From assembly GCF_004683905.1 (NCBI RefSeq), contig NZ_CP038438.1:4712001-4776000 (forward strand): a stretch of 64,000 bases of DNA, given 5' to 3'. This DNA is from Pseudomonas fluorescens. GTDB lineage: Bacteria > Pseudomonadota > Gammaproteobacteria > Pseudomonadales > Pseudomonadaceae. A model generated the notes under the pieces. It did no database searches. It worked only from the letters and a program-made list of their open reading frames with translations, and had not been told where the DNA came from. Below are positions 27,049 to 35,410 of this stretch, piece after piece; positions within the stretch are counted from its first letter, which is position 1; the number at the start of each line of letters is the position of its first letter. Both the position numbers and the translations under genes were made by a program.

Positions 27049-28809
27049 ATGCTGCCGACTTCCCGTACTTTGCGCCTGTCGTTGTATACCCTGCTGATCA
27101 TCGCCGGTGCCGTGCTTGCGGCCACCCTTGCCATCCGCCACGCCGAACGCCAGGCGATGGAGGAAGACGCGACCCGTGCCAGCCAGCAATTGGCGCTGTA
27201 TGCCAACTCGTTGCACACCCTGATCGACCGCTATCGCGCCCTGCCCGCCGTGCTGGCGCTGGACCCGCAATTGCGCAGCGCGCTGGCCGGGCCGGTGGGT
27301 GCGGAACAACAGAATGTGCTGAATCTGAAGCTGGAGCAGATCAACGGCGCGGCGCAGTCCTCGACCCTCGAGCTGCTTGATCACAGCGGCCTCGCGGTGG
27401 CGGCCAGCAACTGGCGCCTGCCGAGCAGTTACGTCGGCCACAACTACGGTTTTCGTCCGTACTTCAGCCAGACCCGCACTCAGGGCAGCGGGCGCTTTTA
27501 TGCGGTGGGCGTGACCAGCGGCATCCCCGGCTATTTTCTGTCCAGCGCGGTGCTCGGCGACAATGCCGAGTTCCTTGGCGCGATGGTGGTCAAGCTGGAG
27601 TTCCCCGAGCTTGAGCGTGAATGGAGCCAAGGCAGCGACACGCTGCTGGTCAGCGATGCACGCGGGATCATCTTCATCGCCAACCAGCCCGGCTGGCGCT
27701 ATCGCTCGTTGCGGCCGCTGGACAGCCGCGACATGGACGAGATCAAGCGCACGCGGCAGTACGACAAACAATCGCTGATCCCGCTGACGCATTTGTCGCT
27801 GCGTCACTTCGACGACAACAGTGACCTGCGCCGGGTCGAAGGCCCGGACGGAACGGCGGACTACTTGTGGGAATCGCTGCCGCTGGCCACCGAAGGCTGG
27901 ACCCTGCACTTGCTGCGCCGCCCGCAAGTGGCTTTCGAAGACTTACGCAACGCCGGGCTGGCCGCCGCAGGTGTATGGCTGGCGCTGGTGTTTTTGCTGC
28001 TGTTCCTCAATCAGCGCTGGCGCCTGTCGAAAGTCCGTCAACGCAACCGCGAAGAACTCGAACAACTGGTCGAAGAACGCACCCGCGATCTGCGCACCGC
28101 GCAGGACGGTCTGGTGCAATCGGCCAAGCTCGCGGCGCTGGGGCAGATGTCCGCCGCACTGGCCCACGAAATCAATCAACCGCTGACCGCGCAACGGATG
28201 CAATTGGCGACGCTGCGCCTGCTGCTCGAACATGGCCGCGTCGATGATGCGTACAAGGCGCTCAAACCGGTGGACGACATGCTCACGCGCATGGCATCGC
28301 TCACCGGCCATCTGAAAACCTTCGCCCGCAAGAGCCCCAGCGGCCTGCGCGAACGGCTGGATCTGGCGACCGTGGTCGATCAGTCGCTGCAACTGCTCGA
28401 TGCGCGCCTACGCGACGAACAGGTCAGTCTGGTGCTGCACCTGACGCGTCCGGCCTGGGTGCGTGGTGATGCAATACGCCTCGAACAGGTGCTGATCAAT
28501 CTGCTGCGCAATGCCCTCGATGCAATGCAGGGCAAACCGTGCAAGCGCTTGGAAATTCGCCTGGAAGTGGACGAACAACTGTGGCGCCTGAGCGTGATCG
28601 ACAATGGCGGCGGGATTGCCGAACAGCACCTGAATCAGGTGTTCGACCCGTTCTTCACCACCAAACCGGTGGGTGACGGACTCGGCCTCGGGCTGGCGGT
28701 ATCCTTTGCCATCGTGCATGAATCCGGCGGGCGTCTGAGCGTAGAAAATGGCGAGGCCGGCGCTGTGTTCAGCCTGACCCTGCCGATCGATCTGGAGGCA
28801 CACATCTGA
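27049..28809 (+). CDS. mifS: DctB/MifS-like sensor histidine kinase
   Basis: The 586-residue kinase has an N-terminal membrane helix (LSLYTLLIIAGAVLAATLAI), a periplasmic double-cache sensor (GHNYGFRPYFSQTRTQGSGRFYAVGVTSGIPGYFLSS is the DctB-type ligand pocket motif) and a second helix (VWLALVFLLLFLNQRW). A short coiled coil, the H box LAALGQMSAALAHEINQPL (His373) and a HATPase with LINLLRNALDAM, DNGGG and GLGLGLAVS follow. Such kinases sense C4/C5-dicarboxylates. The stop overlaps the regulator start (TGATG). A KgtP-like transporter follows, which in P. aeruginosa is controlled by MifS-MifR during alpha-ketoglutarate use; this makes MifS the best name, with DctB as the alternative. Confidence 0.8.
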   Translation: MLPTSRTLRLSLYTLLIIAGAVLAATLAIRHAERQAMEEDATRASQQLALYANSLHTLIDRYRALPAVLALDPQLRSALAGPVGAEQQNVLNLKLEQINGAAQSSTLELLDHSGLAVAASNWRLPSSYVGHNYGFRPYFSQTRTQGSGRFYAVGVTSGIPGYFLSSAVLGDNAEFLGAMVVKLEFPELEREWSQGSDTLLVSDARGIIFIANQPGWRYRSLRPLDSRDMDEIKRTRQYDKQSLIPLTHLSLRHFDDNSDLRRVEGPDGTADYLWESLPLATEGWTLHLLRRPQVAFEDLRNAGLAAAGVWLALVFLLLFLNQRWRLSKVRQRNREELEQLVEERTRDLRTAQDGLVQSAKLAALGQMSAALAHEINQPLTAQRMQLATLRLLLEHGRVDDAYKALKPVDDMLTRMASLTGHLKTFARKSPSGLRERLDLATVVDQSLQLLDARLRDEQVSLVLHLTRPAWVRGDAIRLEQVLINLLRNALDAMQGKPCKRLEIRLEVDEQLWRLSVIDNGGGIAEQHLNQVFDPFFTTKPVGDGLGLGLAVSFAIVHESGGRLSVENGEAGAVFSLTLPIDLEAHI

Positions 28810-30140
28810 TGCTCAACTCGGTGATGGTGGTCGATGACGAAAGCAGCATTCGCAGCGCTGTCGAGCAATGGCTGAGCCTGTCGGGGTTCGCGGTACAGCT
28901 GTTCAGCCGCGCCGAAGATTGCCTCGCCGCGCTGCCGGCGCACTTTCCCGGGGTGATCCTCAGCGATGTGCGCATGCCCGGGCTCAGTGGTCTGCAGTTG
29001 CTCGCCGAAGTGCAGAAACGTGATGCCGATCTGCCGGTGATTCTACTGACCGGTCACGGCGATGTGCCGATGGCGGTCGAAGCCATGCGTGACGGCGCCT
29101 ACGATTTTCTGGAAAAACCGTTCAGCCCGGAAACCCTGCTCGGCAGCCTGCGCCGGGCACTCGACAAGCGGCGACTGGTATTGGAAAACCGCGCCCTGCA
29201 CGAGCAGGCCGACCACCGCGCCAGACTCGATGCGACGCTGCTCGGCGTGTCCCGTGGCATGCAGACTTTGCGTCGACAGGTGCTGGATCTGGCGGCGCTG
29301 CCGGTCAACGTGTTGATCCGTGGCGAAACCGGCAGCGGCAAGGAACTGATCGCCCGCTGCCTGCATGATTTCGGCCCGCGCGCCGCCAAGCCCTTCGTGG
29401 CGCTGAACTGCGCGGCGATCCCCGAGCAGTTGTTCGAAGCCGAGTTGTTCGGCCATGAAAGTGGCGCGTTCACCGGCGCGTCCGGCAAGCGCATCGGCAA
29501 ACTGGAATATGCCGATGGCGGCACGTTGTTCCTCGATGAAATCGAAAGCATGCCGCTGGCTCAGCAAGTGAAATTGCTGCGGGTGTTGCAGGAGCAGAAG
29601 CTGGAGCGCCTCGGCTCGAACCAGAGCATTCGTGTCGATCTGCGGATCGTCGCCGCGACCAAGCCTGATCTGCTGGATGAGGCCCGGGCCGGACGTTTTC
29701 GCGAAGACCTGGCGTATCGCCTGAACGTCGCCGAGCTGCGCCTGCCGCCGTTGCGCGATCGTCGCGAAGACATTCCGCTGCTGTTCGAGTCGTTCGCCTT
29801 CAGCGCCGCCCAGCGTCTGGGCCGCACTTTCCCGCCGTTGAGCGGGGCGCAATTGAGTCACCTGCTCAGCCACGACTGGCCGGGCAACGTGCGGGAACTG
29901 GCGAATGTCGCCGAGCGCCAGGTGCTGGGGCTGGATGAGCCGGTGCAGGGCATCGATCCGGGCCAGTCTCTCGCCGCGCAGCAGGAAGCCTTTGAAGCGC
30001 AATGCCTGCGCGCGGCGCTGACCCGGCACAAGGGCGATGTGAAAGCGGTGCTGGAAGAGTTGCAACTGCCGCGCCGGACCTTCAATGAAAAGCTGCAGCG
30101 GCATGGGTTGAGCCGGGAGATGTTTGTTCCGGGCAGCTGA
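28809..30140 (+). CDS. mifR: DctD/MifR-like sigma-54-dependent response regulator
   Basis: The 443-residue NtrC-type activator has a receiver domain with phospho-acceptor Asp53 (VILSDVRMPGLSG), Lys in EKPFSPE, and a central AAA+ domain with Walker A GETGSGKE. It also has the sigma-54 contact loop ESGAFTGA, Walker B GGTLFLDEIE and the R finger segment FREDLAYRLNVAELRLPPLRDR, with a C-terminal Fis-type helix-turn-helix (AALTRHKGDVKAVLEELQLPRRTFNEKLQRHG). It is coupled to the kinase gene by TGATG. The next gene has a clear sigma-54 promoter and two upstream dyads, its probable target. Confidence 0.85.
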   Translation: MLNSVMVVDDESSIRSAVEQWLSLSGFAVQLFSRAEDCLAALPAHFPGVILSDVRMPGLSGLQLLAEVQKRDADLPVILLTGHGDVPMAVEAMRDGAYDFLEKPFSPETLLGSLRRALDKRRLVLENRALHEQADHRARLDATLLGVSRGMQTLRRQVLDLAALPVNVLIRGETGSGKELIARCLHDFGPRAAKPFVALNCAAIPEQLFEAELFGHESGAFTGASGKRIGKLEYADGGTLFLDEIESMPLAQQVKLLRVLQEQKLERLGSNQSIRVDLRIVAATKPDLLDEARAGRFREDLAYRLNVAELRLPPLRDRREDIPLLFESFAFSAAQRLGRTFPPLSGAQLSHLLSHDWPGNVRELANVAERQVLGLDEPVQGIDPGQSLAAQQEAFEAQCLRAALTRHKGDVKAVLEELQLPRRTFNEKLQRHGLSREMFVPGS

Positions 30141-30157
30141 GTTTTGCAGTGTCTGAT

Positions 30158-30264
30158 CGGGCCTCTTCGCGAGCAAGCCCGCTCCCACAGGGTTTTGTGC
30201 TGAACACAGAATGTGTGAACACCACCGACCACTGTGGGAGCGGGCTAGCCCGCGAAGAGGCCCG
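30158..30264. repeat. REPIN (GGGAGCGGGCTTGCTCGCG type)
   Basis: GGCCTCTTCGCGAGCAAGCCC (from about 30160) and the facing copy ending CGCGAAGAGGCCCG at 30264 form the doublet, after the mifR-like gene. Confidence 0.85.
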
Positions 30265-30293
30265 CAAAGGCAACATTTATCCATCCGCCTGAA

Positions 30294-30343
30294 TGAGCAA
30301 TTTTCCGCTCACCACAATCCAGCCATAAGCGGATTTCCGCTCA
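30294..30343 (+). promoter_or_regulatory. Two tandem dyads, probable activator sites for the sigma-54 promoter
   Basis: TGAGCAATTTTCCGCTCA (30294-30311) and TAAGCGGATTTCCGCTCA (30326-30343) match at 14 of 18 positions and are spaced 32 bp, three helical turns. The second contains perfect AGCGGA-TT-TCCGCT arms. They lie about 42-90 bp upstream of the -24 element, suitable for an NtrC-family activator such as the adjacent MifR-like protein. Confidence 0.65.
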
Positions 30344-30382
30344 TAAAATCCTGCCGCCCCCTCTAAACCGGCCCTCCCCCCG

Positions 30383-30400
30383 TTGGCACAGCTCCTGCTA
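30383..30400 (+). promoter_or_regulatory. Sigma-54 (-24/-12) promoter of the dicarboxylate permease gene
   Basis: TTGGCACAGCTCCTGCTA has GG (30385-30386) and GC (30397-30398) separated by exactly 10 bp, within TGGCAC-N5-CTGC. Transcription would begin near 30410, about 50 bp before the ATG. Confidence 0.85.
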
Positions 30401-30461
30401 TAGCCCAGACAGGCTGCGTTCCAACGCGCTCCACAAAAACAATTAAACGAAGGATCCTTCA

Positions 30462-31781
30462 ATGGATAACTCCAACGCCCTGCCCCTTGGGTCGGCTGCC
30501 GCGCCCGCCAAACAAAGAACCACCGCCAGCCGGATCAAATCGATCTTCAGCGGCTCGGTCGGCAACATGGTCGAGTGGTACGACTGGTACGTCTACGCCG
30601 CTTTCTCGCTGTACTTCGCCAAGACCTTCTTCCCCGCCGGTTCCACCACCGCGCAACTGATGAACACCGCCGCGATCTTCGCCGTGGGCTTCCTGATGCG
30701 TCCGATTGGTGGCTGGCTGATGGGCCTGTACGCCGACAAGGTCGGTCGCAAGAAAGCCTTGATGGCCTCGGTCTACCTGATGTGCTTCGGCTCCTTGCTG
30801 ATCGCCCTCAGCCCGAACTACGAAACTATCGGCATCGGCGCGCCGATCCTGCTGGTCTTCGCGCGCTTGCTGCAAGGCCTGTCAGTCGGCGGCGAGTACG
30901 GCACCTCGGCCACTTACCTGTCAGAGATGGCGACCAAGGAACGTCGCGGCTTCTTCTCCAGCTTCCAGTACGTGACCCTGATCTCCGGCCAGCTCATCGC
31001 GCTGGGCGTGCTGATCGTGCTGCAGAACATGCTGACCACTGAACAGCTGTACGCGTGGGGCTGGCGTATTCCGTTCGCCATCGGCGCACTGTGCGCGATC
31101 GTCGCGCTGTACCTGCGTCGCGGCATGGAAGAGACCGAGTCGTTCACCAAGAAAGAGAAGTCCAAGGAAAGCGCGATGCGCACCTTGATGCGTCACCCGA
31201 AAGAATTGCTGACCGTGGTCGGCCTGACCATGGGCGGCACGCTGGCGTTCTACACCTACACCACCTACATGCAGAAATACCTGGTGAATACCGTCGGCAT
31301 GAGCATCTCCGACTCGACCACCATTTCCGCCGCCACGCTGTTCCTGTTCATGTGCCTGCAACCGATCATCGGTGGCCTGTCGGACAAGATCGGTCGGCGC
31401 CCGATCCTGATCGCCTTCGGCGTACTCGGGACGATCTTCACCGTGCCGATCCTGATGACCCTGCACACCATCCAGACCTGGTGGGGCGCGTTCTTCCTGA
31501 TCATGGCGGCACTGATCATTGTCAGCGGCTACACCTCGATCAACGCCGTGGTGAAAGCCGAACTGTTCCCGACCGAAATCCGCGCGCTGGGCGTCGGCCT
31601 GCCGTACGCACTGACCGTTTCGATCTTCGGCGGTACCGCCGAATACATCGCGCTGTGGTTCAAGAGCATCGGCATGGAAACCGGTTACTACTGGTACGTG
31701 ACTGCGTGCATCGCGGTGTCGCTGCTGGTGTACATCACCATGAAAGACACGCAGAAACACTCGCGGATCGTGACTGACTGA
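30462..31781 (+). CDS. kgtP: MFS alpha-ketoglutarate / dicarboxylate permease
   Basis: The 439-residue protein has 12 predicted membrane helices and belongs to the metabolite:H+ symporter group of the major facilitator family. It shows GNMVEWYDWYVYAAFSLYFAKTFFP, RPIGGWLMGLYADKVGRKKAL (loop 2-3 motif), RLLQGLSVGGEYGTSATYLSEMA and GGLSDKIGRRPILIAFG. These are hallmarks of KgtP-like proton symporters for alpha-ketoglutarate. AAGGATC precedes the ATG. It is preceded by a sigma-54 promoter and two dyads and by a DctB/DctD-type pair, so expression should need the activator and an external dicarboxylate. Confidence 0.85.
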   Translation: MDNSNALPLGSAAAPAKQRTTASRIKSIFSGSVGNMVEWYDWYVYAAFSLYFAKTFFPAGSTTAQLMNTAAIFAVGFLMRPIGGWLMGLYADKVGRKKALMASVYLMCFGSLLIALSPNYETIGIGAPILLVFARLLQGLSVGGEYGTSATYLSEMATKERRGFFSSFQYVTLISGQLIALGVLIVLQNMLTTEQLYAWGWRIPFAIGALCAIVALYLRRGMEETESFTKKEKSKESAMRTLMRHPKELLTVVGLTMGGTLAFYTYTTYMQKYLVNTVGMSISDSTTISAATLFLFMCLQPIIGGLSDKIGRRPILIAFGVLGTIFTVPILMTLHTIQTWWGAFFLIMAALIIVSGYTSINAVVKAELFPTEIRALGVGLPYALTVSIFGGTAEYIALWFKSIGMETGYYWYVTACIAVSLLVYITMKDTQKHSRIVTD

Positions 31782-31826
31782 GGAATGAGTCAGTTCAGCC
31801 ATTGTGATGGTGGCTGTTATGGCCTC

Positions 31827-31896
31827 ATCGCGAGCAGGCTCACTCCTACATTGATTGGTGTACGCCGCCCTTTGTAGGAGTGAGCCTGCTCGCGAT
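31827..31896. repeat. REPIN (GAGCAGGCTCACTCCTACA type)
   Basis: ATCGCGAGCAGGCTCACTCC (31827) and its facing copy ending at 31896 are separated by only 22 bp, between converging genes. Confidence 0.85.
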
Positions 31897-31911
31897 TGGG
31901 GCGACTCGGTA

Positions 31912-32670
31912 TCAGGACAATTCAGCAACTACCGTTGGCTTGCCATAACGCTTCTGCGCATACGACGCGCCGACAATCATCACCAGCAGAATCCCCGCCA
32001 GCACCGCCGACGAGCCGATGGTGCCGAAGTCCAGGCCGCCCTTTTCATGGGACTTGGTCATCAGGTCACCCAGGGTCGCACCGAACGGCCGGGTCAGCAC
32101 GAACGCCACCCAGAACAACAGCACCGACGAAATCTTCGTGAAGTATTTGAGCGCCACGACCACGGCAATGGTCGAGCCGATCAGCAGCGCGCCACCGGCA
32201 AAACCCAGGCCCGAATCATCGGCCAGGTAATCGCCGAGCGCAGTGCCCAGGGTGTTGGAAAACAGAATCGCCATCCAGTAGAACATCTCGCCACGGAAGG
32301 TCTGCACCTTGCTGACGTTCAACGAGTCGCCGCTCAGGCGCCAGGCCGTGAAGATCGCCAACAGAATCGCAATCAGGATCATCGACCCGGTGGCGTAGCC
32401 CAGTTCAAGGGTGCGGTCCATGAAGTCGGACATGGTGGTGCCGGCGGTGCTGGTCGACAGAATCACGATCCAGTACAGCAGCGGCTTGTAGGTCTTGGCC
32501 ATCAGTTGGCTGATCAGCGTCAGCACGAACACGCTGATCAGGATCAGCGAGCTGAGGGCGTACCCGACGTTGAGGGTCATCGACAGCAAGTCCCCCGCGG
32601 TTTCCCCCAGGGTCGTCGCGCAGATTTTCATGACCCAGAACGCCAGGGTGATTTGAGGCAGTTTGTTCAT
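31912..32670 (-). CDS. COG4705-type polytopic membrane protein with four internal repeats
   Basis: The 252-residue protein is almost wholly hydrophobic with about eight helices. The motif [ST]-x-x-[LAF]-G-x-[TA]-x-[GS]-D recurs four times: TTLGETAGDLL, STAGTTMSDFM, NTLGTALGDYL and RPFGATLGDLM, each at a helix end. This is the pattern of the COG4705 family, of unknown function; the four-fold arrangement suggests duplicated half-units lining one pathway. ATG 32670 follows GGAG; the longer frame adds a polar stretch with no ribosome site. The 343 bp upstream (32671-33013) hold a small hairpin (ACCGGTGAAAAACCGGT) and an AT-rich promoter-like stretch near 32905-32970 but no gene. Confidence 0.7.
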   Translation of the reverse strand: MNKLPQITLAFWVMKICATTLGETAGDLLSMTLNVGYALSSLILISVFVLTLISQLMAKTYKPLLYWIVILSTSTAGTTMSDFMDRTLELGYATGSMILIAILLAIFTAWRLSGDSLNVSKVQTFRGEMFYWMAILFSNTLGTALGDYLADDSGLGFAGGALLIGSTIAVVVALKYFTKISSVLLFWVAFVLTRPFGATLGDLMTKSHEKGGLDFGTIGSSAVLAGILLVMIVGASYAQKRYGKPTVVAELS

Positions 32671-33013
32671 CGCAAGCAAAGCTCCAGTGTGGGACGGCCG
32701 GTTCTTGGTTTTCTGGCCGTGGGCAGACTGGCGTCGCACCGGTGAAAAACCGGTCGGCAACAGATGAAAAATCCGTCATATCGCGAAAAACAGCGATTAA
32801 TCCCCCATTAATGCTGCCCCGGCATCCTGCCACTACCTGATCGATGACCCGCGCGGCGTTCGCTCCCGACAGTGGAAGCCCATTCAATGCGTCGTCCTTA
32901 ATATCAAGTTAATCGATTGTTTTTAGCATTTATTTGCGCTTTTTTATCAATTTAGTTGGCGTAGCATTAAACCCATGCAAGACACACCCGCCAACGAATC
33001 TGGAGTCACTCAC

Positions 33014-33445
33014 ATGAAAACCAAACTGATCCTCGCTTTCGCCTTGTCCGTAATGGCCGCCAACACCTTTGCTGCCGACGGTTTTGATCGCACTGGCTCG
33101 GCCGTCGCTGCCGATGGTTACGACCGCACTGGCTCGGCCGTCGCTGCCGATGGTTACGACCGCACTGGCTCGGCCGTCGCTGCCGATGGTTACGACCGCA
33201 CTGGCTCGGCTGTCGCTGCCGATGGTTATGACCGCACTGGCTCGGCCGTCGCTGCCGATGGTTACGACCGCACTGGCTCGGCTGTCGCTGCCGATGGTTA
33301 TGACCGCACTGGCTCGGCCGTCGCTGCCGATGGTTACGACCGCACTGGCTCGGCAACTGTCGCCGAGGATGGCTACGACCGCACCGGTTCGGCGACCTTT
33401 GCTGAAGACGGTTACGACCGCACCCAATCCGCTTCGATCAGCTGA
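33014..33445 (+). CDS. Secreted 12-residue tandem-repeat protein
   Basis: The 143-residue protein begins MKTKLILAFALSVMAANTFAADG, a Sec signal peptide with cleavage after TFA. The mature protein is only repeats: eight units AADG(F/Y)DRTGSAV/T of 12 residues and two of 13 (VAEDGYDRTGSAT, FAEDGYDRTQSAS). It is rich in Asp, Arg, Gly and Thr, with no Cys, and probably disordered or a regular solenoid in the periplasm. ATG 33014 has GGAG 8 bp upstream; the longer frame starting at 32975 would bury the signal peptide. It stands alone. I do not know its function; D-G-x-D repeats could bind calcium, but this is only a guess. Confidence 0.75.
   Translation: MKTKLILAFALSVMAANTFAADGFDRTGSAVAADGYDRTGSAVAADGYDRTGSAVAADGYDRTGSAVAADGYDRTGSAVAADGYDRTGSAVAADGYDRTGSAVAADGYDRTGSATVAEDGYDRTGSATFAEDGYDRTQSASIS
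33074..33361 (+). repeat. 36-bp in-frame tandem array (8 units)
   Basis: Eight 36-bp units start every 36 bp from 33074. Units 3+4 (33182-33253) and 5+6 (33254-33325) are identical as 72-bp pairs, including a GTTAC/GTTAT and GGCC/GGCT alternation, showing a recent two-unit duplication. Copy number is likely variable between strains. Confidence 0.9.
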
Positions 33446-33463
33446 TTGCAGTCGTAAAGCGCA

Positions 33464-33484
33464 CAGCCCGGCTTCGGCCGGGCT
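33464..33484 (+). terminator. Hairpin after the repeat-protein gene
   Basis: AGCCCGG-CTTCGG-CCGGGCT-type stem-loop lies 18 bp past the stop with only a weak T-rich tail (TAGTCATTT). It is a probable but not strong terminator. Confidence 0.6.
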
Positions 33485-33514
33485 TAGTCATTTCTGGGGC
33501 ACGGCAAATATCCC

Positions 33515-33606
33515 CTGTGGGAGCGGGCTTGCTCGCGAAAGCGCCGGGTCAGTCAACCACTGTGGCAACTGAAAGATTGCATTCGCGAGCAACCCCGCTG
33601 CCACAA
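33515..33606. repeat. REPIN (GGGAGCGGGCTTGCTCGCG type, diverged right arm)
   Basis: CTGTGGGAGCGGGCTTGCTC (33515) faces CGCGAGCAACCCCGCTGCCA (ending 33606), which has several mismatches. Confidence 0.75.
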
Positions 33607-33705
33607 AGGGGATTGCATCAACTGGAATATCTTTGTGTGACTGGAAAATGCTGTTTCAGACTTGCACTATTGCCTTCTACAAACGCCCTCCAGGAACCTC
33701 CAGCC

Positions 33706-34335
33706 ATGTCCGATGACATCCACTTCTACGAACCCGCCAACGGCCACGGCCTGCCTCACGATCCGTTCAACGCCATCGTCGGCCCGCGCCCCATCGGCTG
33801 GATTTCTTCGCAGGATGCCCACGGCCGGCTGAACCTTGCGCCTTACAGCTTCTTCAACGCGTTCAACTACATTCCGCCGATCATTGGTTTTTCCAGCGTC
33901 GGACGCAAAGACAGCCTGAACAACATCGAGCAGACCGGCGAGTTCGTCTGGAACCTCGCCACCCGGCCGCTGGCCGAGCAGATGAACCAGAGCTGCGCAA
34001 TGGTCGCGCCTGAAGTCAACGAGTTTGAACTGGCGGGGCTGACGCCCGTGGCGTCGAAGGTGATTGCGGTACCACGGGTGGCCGAAAGCCCGGTGTCCTT
34101 CGAGTGCAAGGTCACGCAGATCATTCAGTTGCAGCGCGCCGATGGCGAAACCGTGCCGAGCTGGCTGATTCTCGGCGAAGTGGTCGCTGTGCATATCGCC
34201 AAGTGGCTGTTGAAGGACGGGATCTACGACACCGCCGCGGCAGAACCGATTCTGCGCGGCGGCGGGCCGGCGGATTATTTCCAGTTGGGGCCAGAGGCCT
34301 TGTTCAAGATGTGGCGCCCGGGTGCGGGCAAGTAA
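33706..34335 (+). CDS. Flavin reductase-like FMN-binding protein
   Basis: The 209-residue protein has the split-barrel flavin reductase core: NAIVGPRPIGWISSQDAHGRLNLAPYSFFNAFNYIPPIIGFSSV, then GEFVWNLATRPLAEQMNQSC, and SFECKVTQIIQL with LGEVVAVHI. It probably binds FMN and reduces it with NAD(P)H, or acts as an FMN-dependent oxidoreductase of the DIM6/NTAB group. ATG 33706 follows AGGA; the upstream part of the frame runs through REP DNA. No operon partner. Confidence 0.8.
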   Translation: MSDDIHFYEPANGHGLPHDPFNAIVGPRPIGWISSQDAHGRLNLAPYSFFNAFNYIPPIIGFSSVGRKDSLNNIEQTGEFVWNLATRPLAEQMNQSCAMVAPEVNEFELAGLTPVASKVIAVPRVAESPVSFECKVTQIIQLQRADGETVPSWLILGEVVAVHIAKWLLKDGIYDTAAAEPILRGGGPADYFQLGPEALFKMWRPGAGK

Positions 34336-34341
34336 GCACAG

Positions 34342-34584
34342 TTACCAGATCAGCTCGGCGTCATCAGTGACGCCCTGCAGACGTTCCAGCTCCTGGGTCG
34401 CCGCGTCGTCGGCCGCGATGGCGCCGGGGAAAACCTGATCACCCAGCAGTTTGTGGAAGCGTGGCGCACCGCCATCGACCAGGGCCTTGACCGCGATTGC
34501 CGCGTGGTAACCCTTGTTGCCGCCCAACTCGACGGGGACGACTGCGGAGACTGCTTCGAAGTGTTCAAACTCTTTACGTGCCAT
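34342..34584 (-). CDS. Conserved small hypothetical protein
   Basis: The 80-residue soluble protein MARKEFEHFEAVSAVVPVELGGNKGYHAAIAVKALVDGG... has normal codon use and AGGA 8 bp before ATG 34584. It ends 6 bp from the convergent flavin reductase gene and is 43 bp downstream of the monooxygenase gene on the same strand, so the two may be one transcript. I do not recognise a family. Confidence 0.6.
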   Translation of the reverse strand: MARKEFEHFEAVSAVVPVELGGNKGYHAAIAVKALVDGGAPRFHKLLGDQVFPGAIAADDAATQELERLQGVTDDAELIW

Positions 34585-34627
34585 GGCACACATCCTGGCT
34601 CAGATGAATAAGCCGGACATTAAACCC

Positions 34628-34981
34628 TCAACCGGCGAGTTTGTGTATCGGTGCCGGGCATTGTCCGAGCGCCTGCGCCGCCGACACCTCTTTGAAGGTG
34701 TGGAAATCCAGGCTGTTGACCACCAGATCCTGAACCAACTCGGCAAAGATCTGCATCGACGGGCTGTTGAAATACGCGGTCATTGCCTGTTGATGGCTCC
34801 AGAAACCGGAGACCAGCCACAGGTCCGGATCGCATTGCGAATGCTGCAAGGCGAAGTTCAGGCAACCGGGGGCGTTGCGTGACGGTTCGATCAAGGCACT
34901 GAGGCGTACACCCAGTTCGGCGGAGCGTCCGGCGCGCGCTCGAACGAAGGCCATATGACTGACGGGAATCTGCTTGGACAT
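34628..34981 (-). CDS. Antibiotic biosynthesis monooxygenase (ABM) domain protein
   Basis: The 117-residue protein carries one ABM ferredoxin-like domain: VSHMAFVRARAGRSAELGVRLSALIEPSRNAPGCLNFALQHSQCDPDLWLVSGFWSHQQAMTAYFNSPSMQIF. Members are small cofactor-poor quinol monooxygenases (YgiN-like) or haem-handling proteins. ATG 34981 has GGGAGGGTTGA upstream. It is divergent from the AraC gene at 35411, which may regulate it. Confidence 0.75.
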   Translation of the reverse strand: MSKQIPVSHMAFVRARAGRSAELGVRLSALIEPSRNAPGCLNFALQHSQCDPDLWLVSGFWSHQQAMTAYFNSPSMQIFAELVQDLVVNSLDFHTFKEVSAAQALGQCPAPIHKLAG

Positions 34982-35165
34982 GTTCAACCCTCCCAGGGAG
35001 TCGCGTGGCAGCCGGGGACGGGCTGCGACAGGATCAAAGGTTAAGGGCCGGGCGCAAGATGCCGTTAGTCGATTCCTGCCGCTGCGTTGCACAATCCTGC
35101 GAGACTGCACAAACGCCCCGCATCGATGGGTAGAAACCTGTCACACCGCTGTCACAACGCTTTTG

Positions 35166-35245
35166 TGTAGGAGCTGCCGAAGGCTGCGATCTTTTGACTT
35201 TTGTTTTTAAAATCAAAAGATCGCAGCCTTCGGCAGCTCCTACAG
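35166..35245. repeat. Long REP hairpin (TGTAGGAGCTGCCGAAGGCT type)
   Basis: TGTAGGAGCTGCCGAAGGCT then GCGATCTTTTGA pairs with its facing copy ending CTCCTACA, with a short AT-rich loop (CTTTTGTTTTTAAAA). It sits in the 429-bp gap between the ABM and AraC genes; nothing else was seen there. Confidence 0.85.
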
Positions 35246-35410
35246 GGGTCTTCGACCCAAGGGGTAAGGTGGCGGTCGCAGGCTGATGGCCGGCACGCAA
35301 AAGCAGCCCATGCAGAATCAGGCAAGCATTTGACAGGATGTGTCTACCGCTGACGCTTGCACAAACATATGCTCTGCCCCATTCCAGATTCCTTGCCGAG
35401 GATGCCGTGC

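Noticed and set aside
33074..33361. CRISPR-like array of 36-bp repeats
   Set aside because: Units are directly adjacent with no spacers, in frame, and code for a signal-peptide protein.
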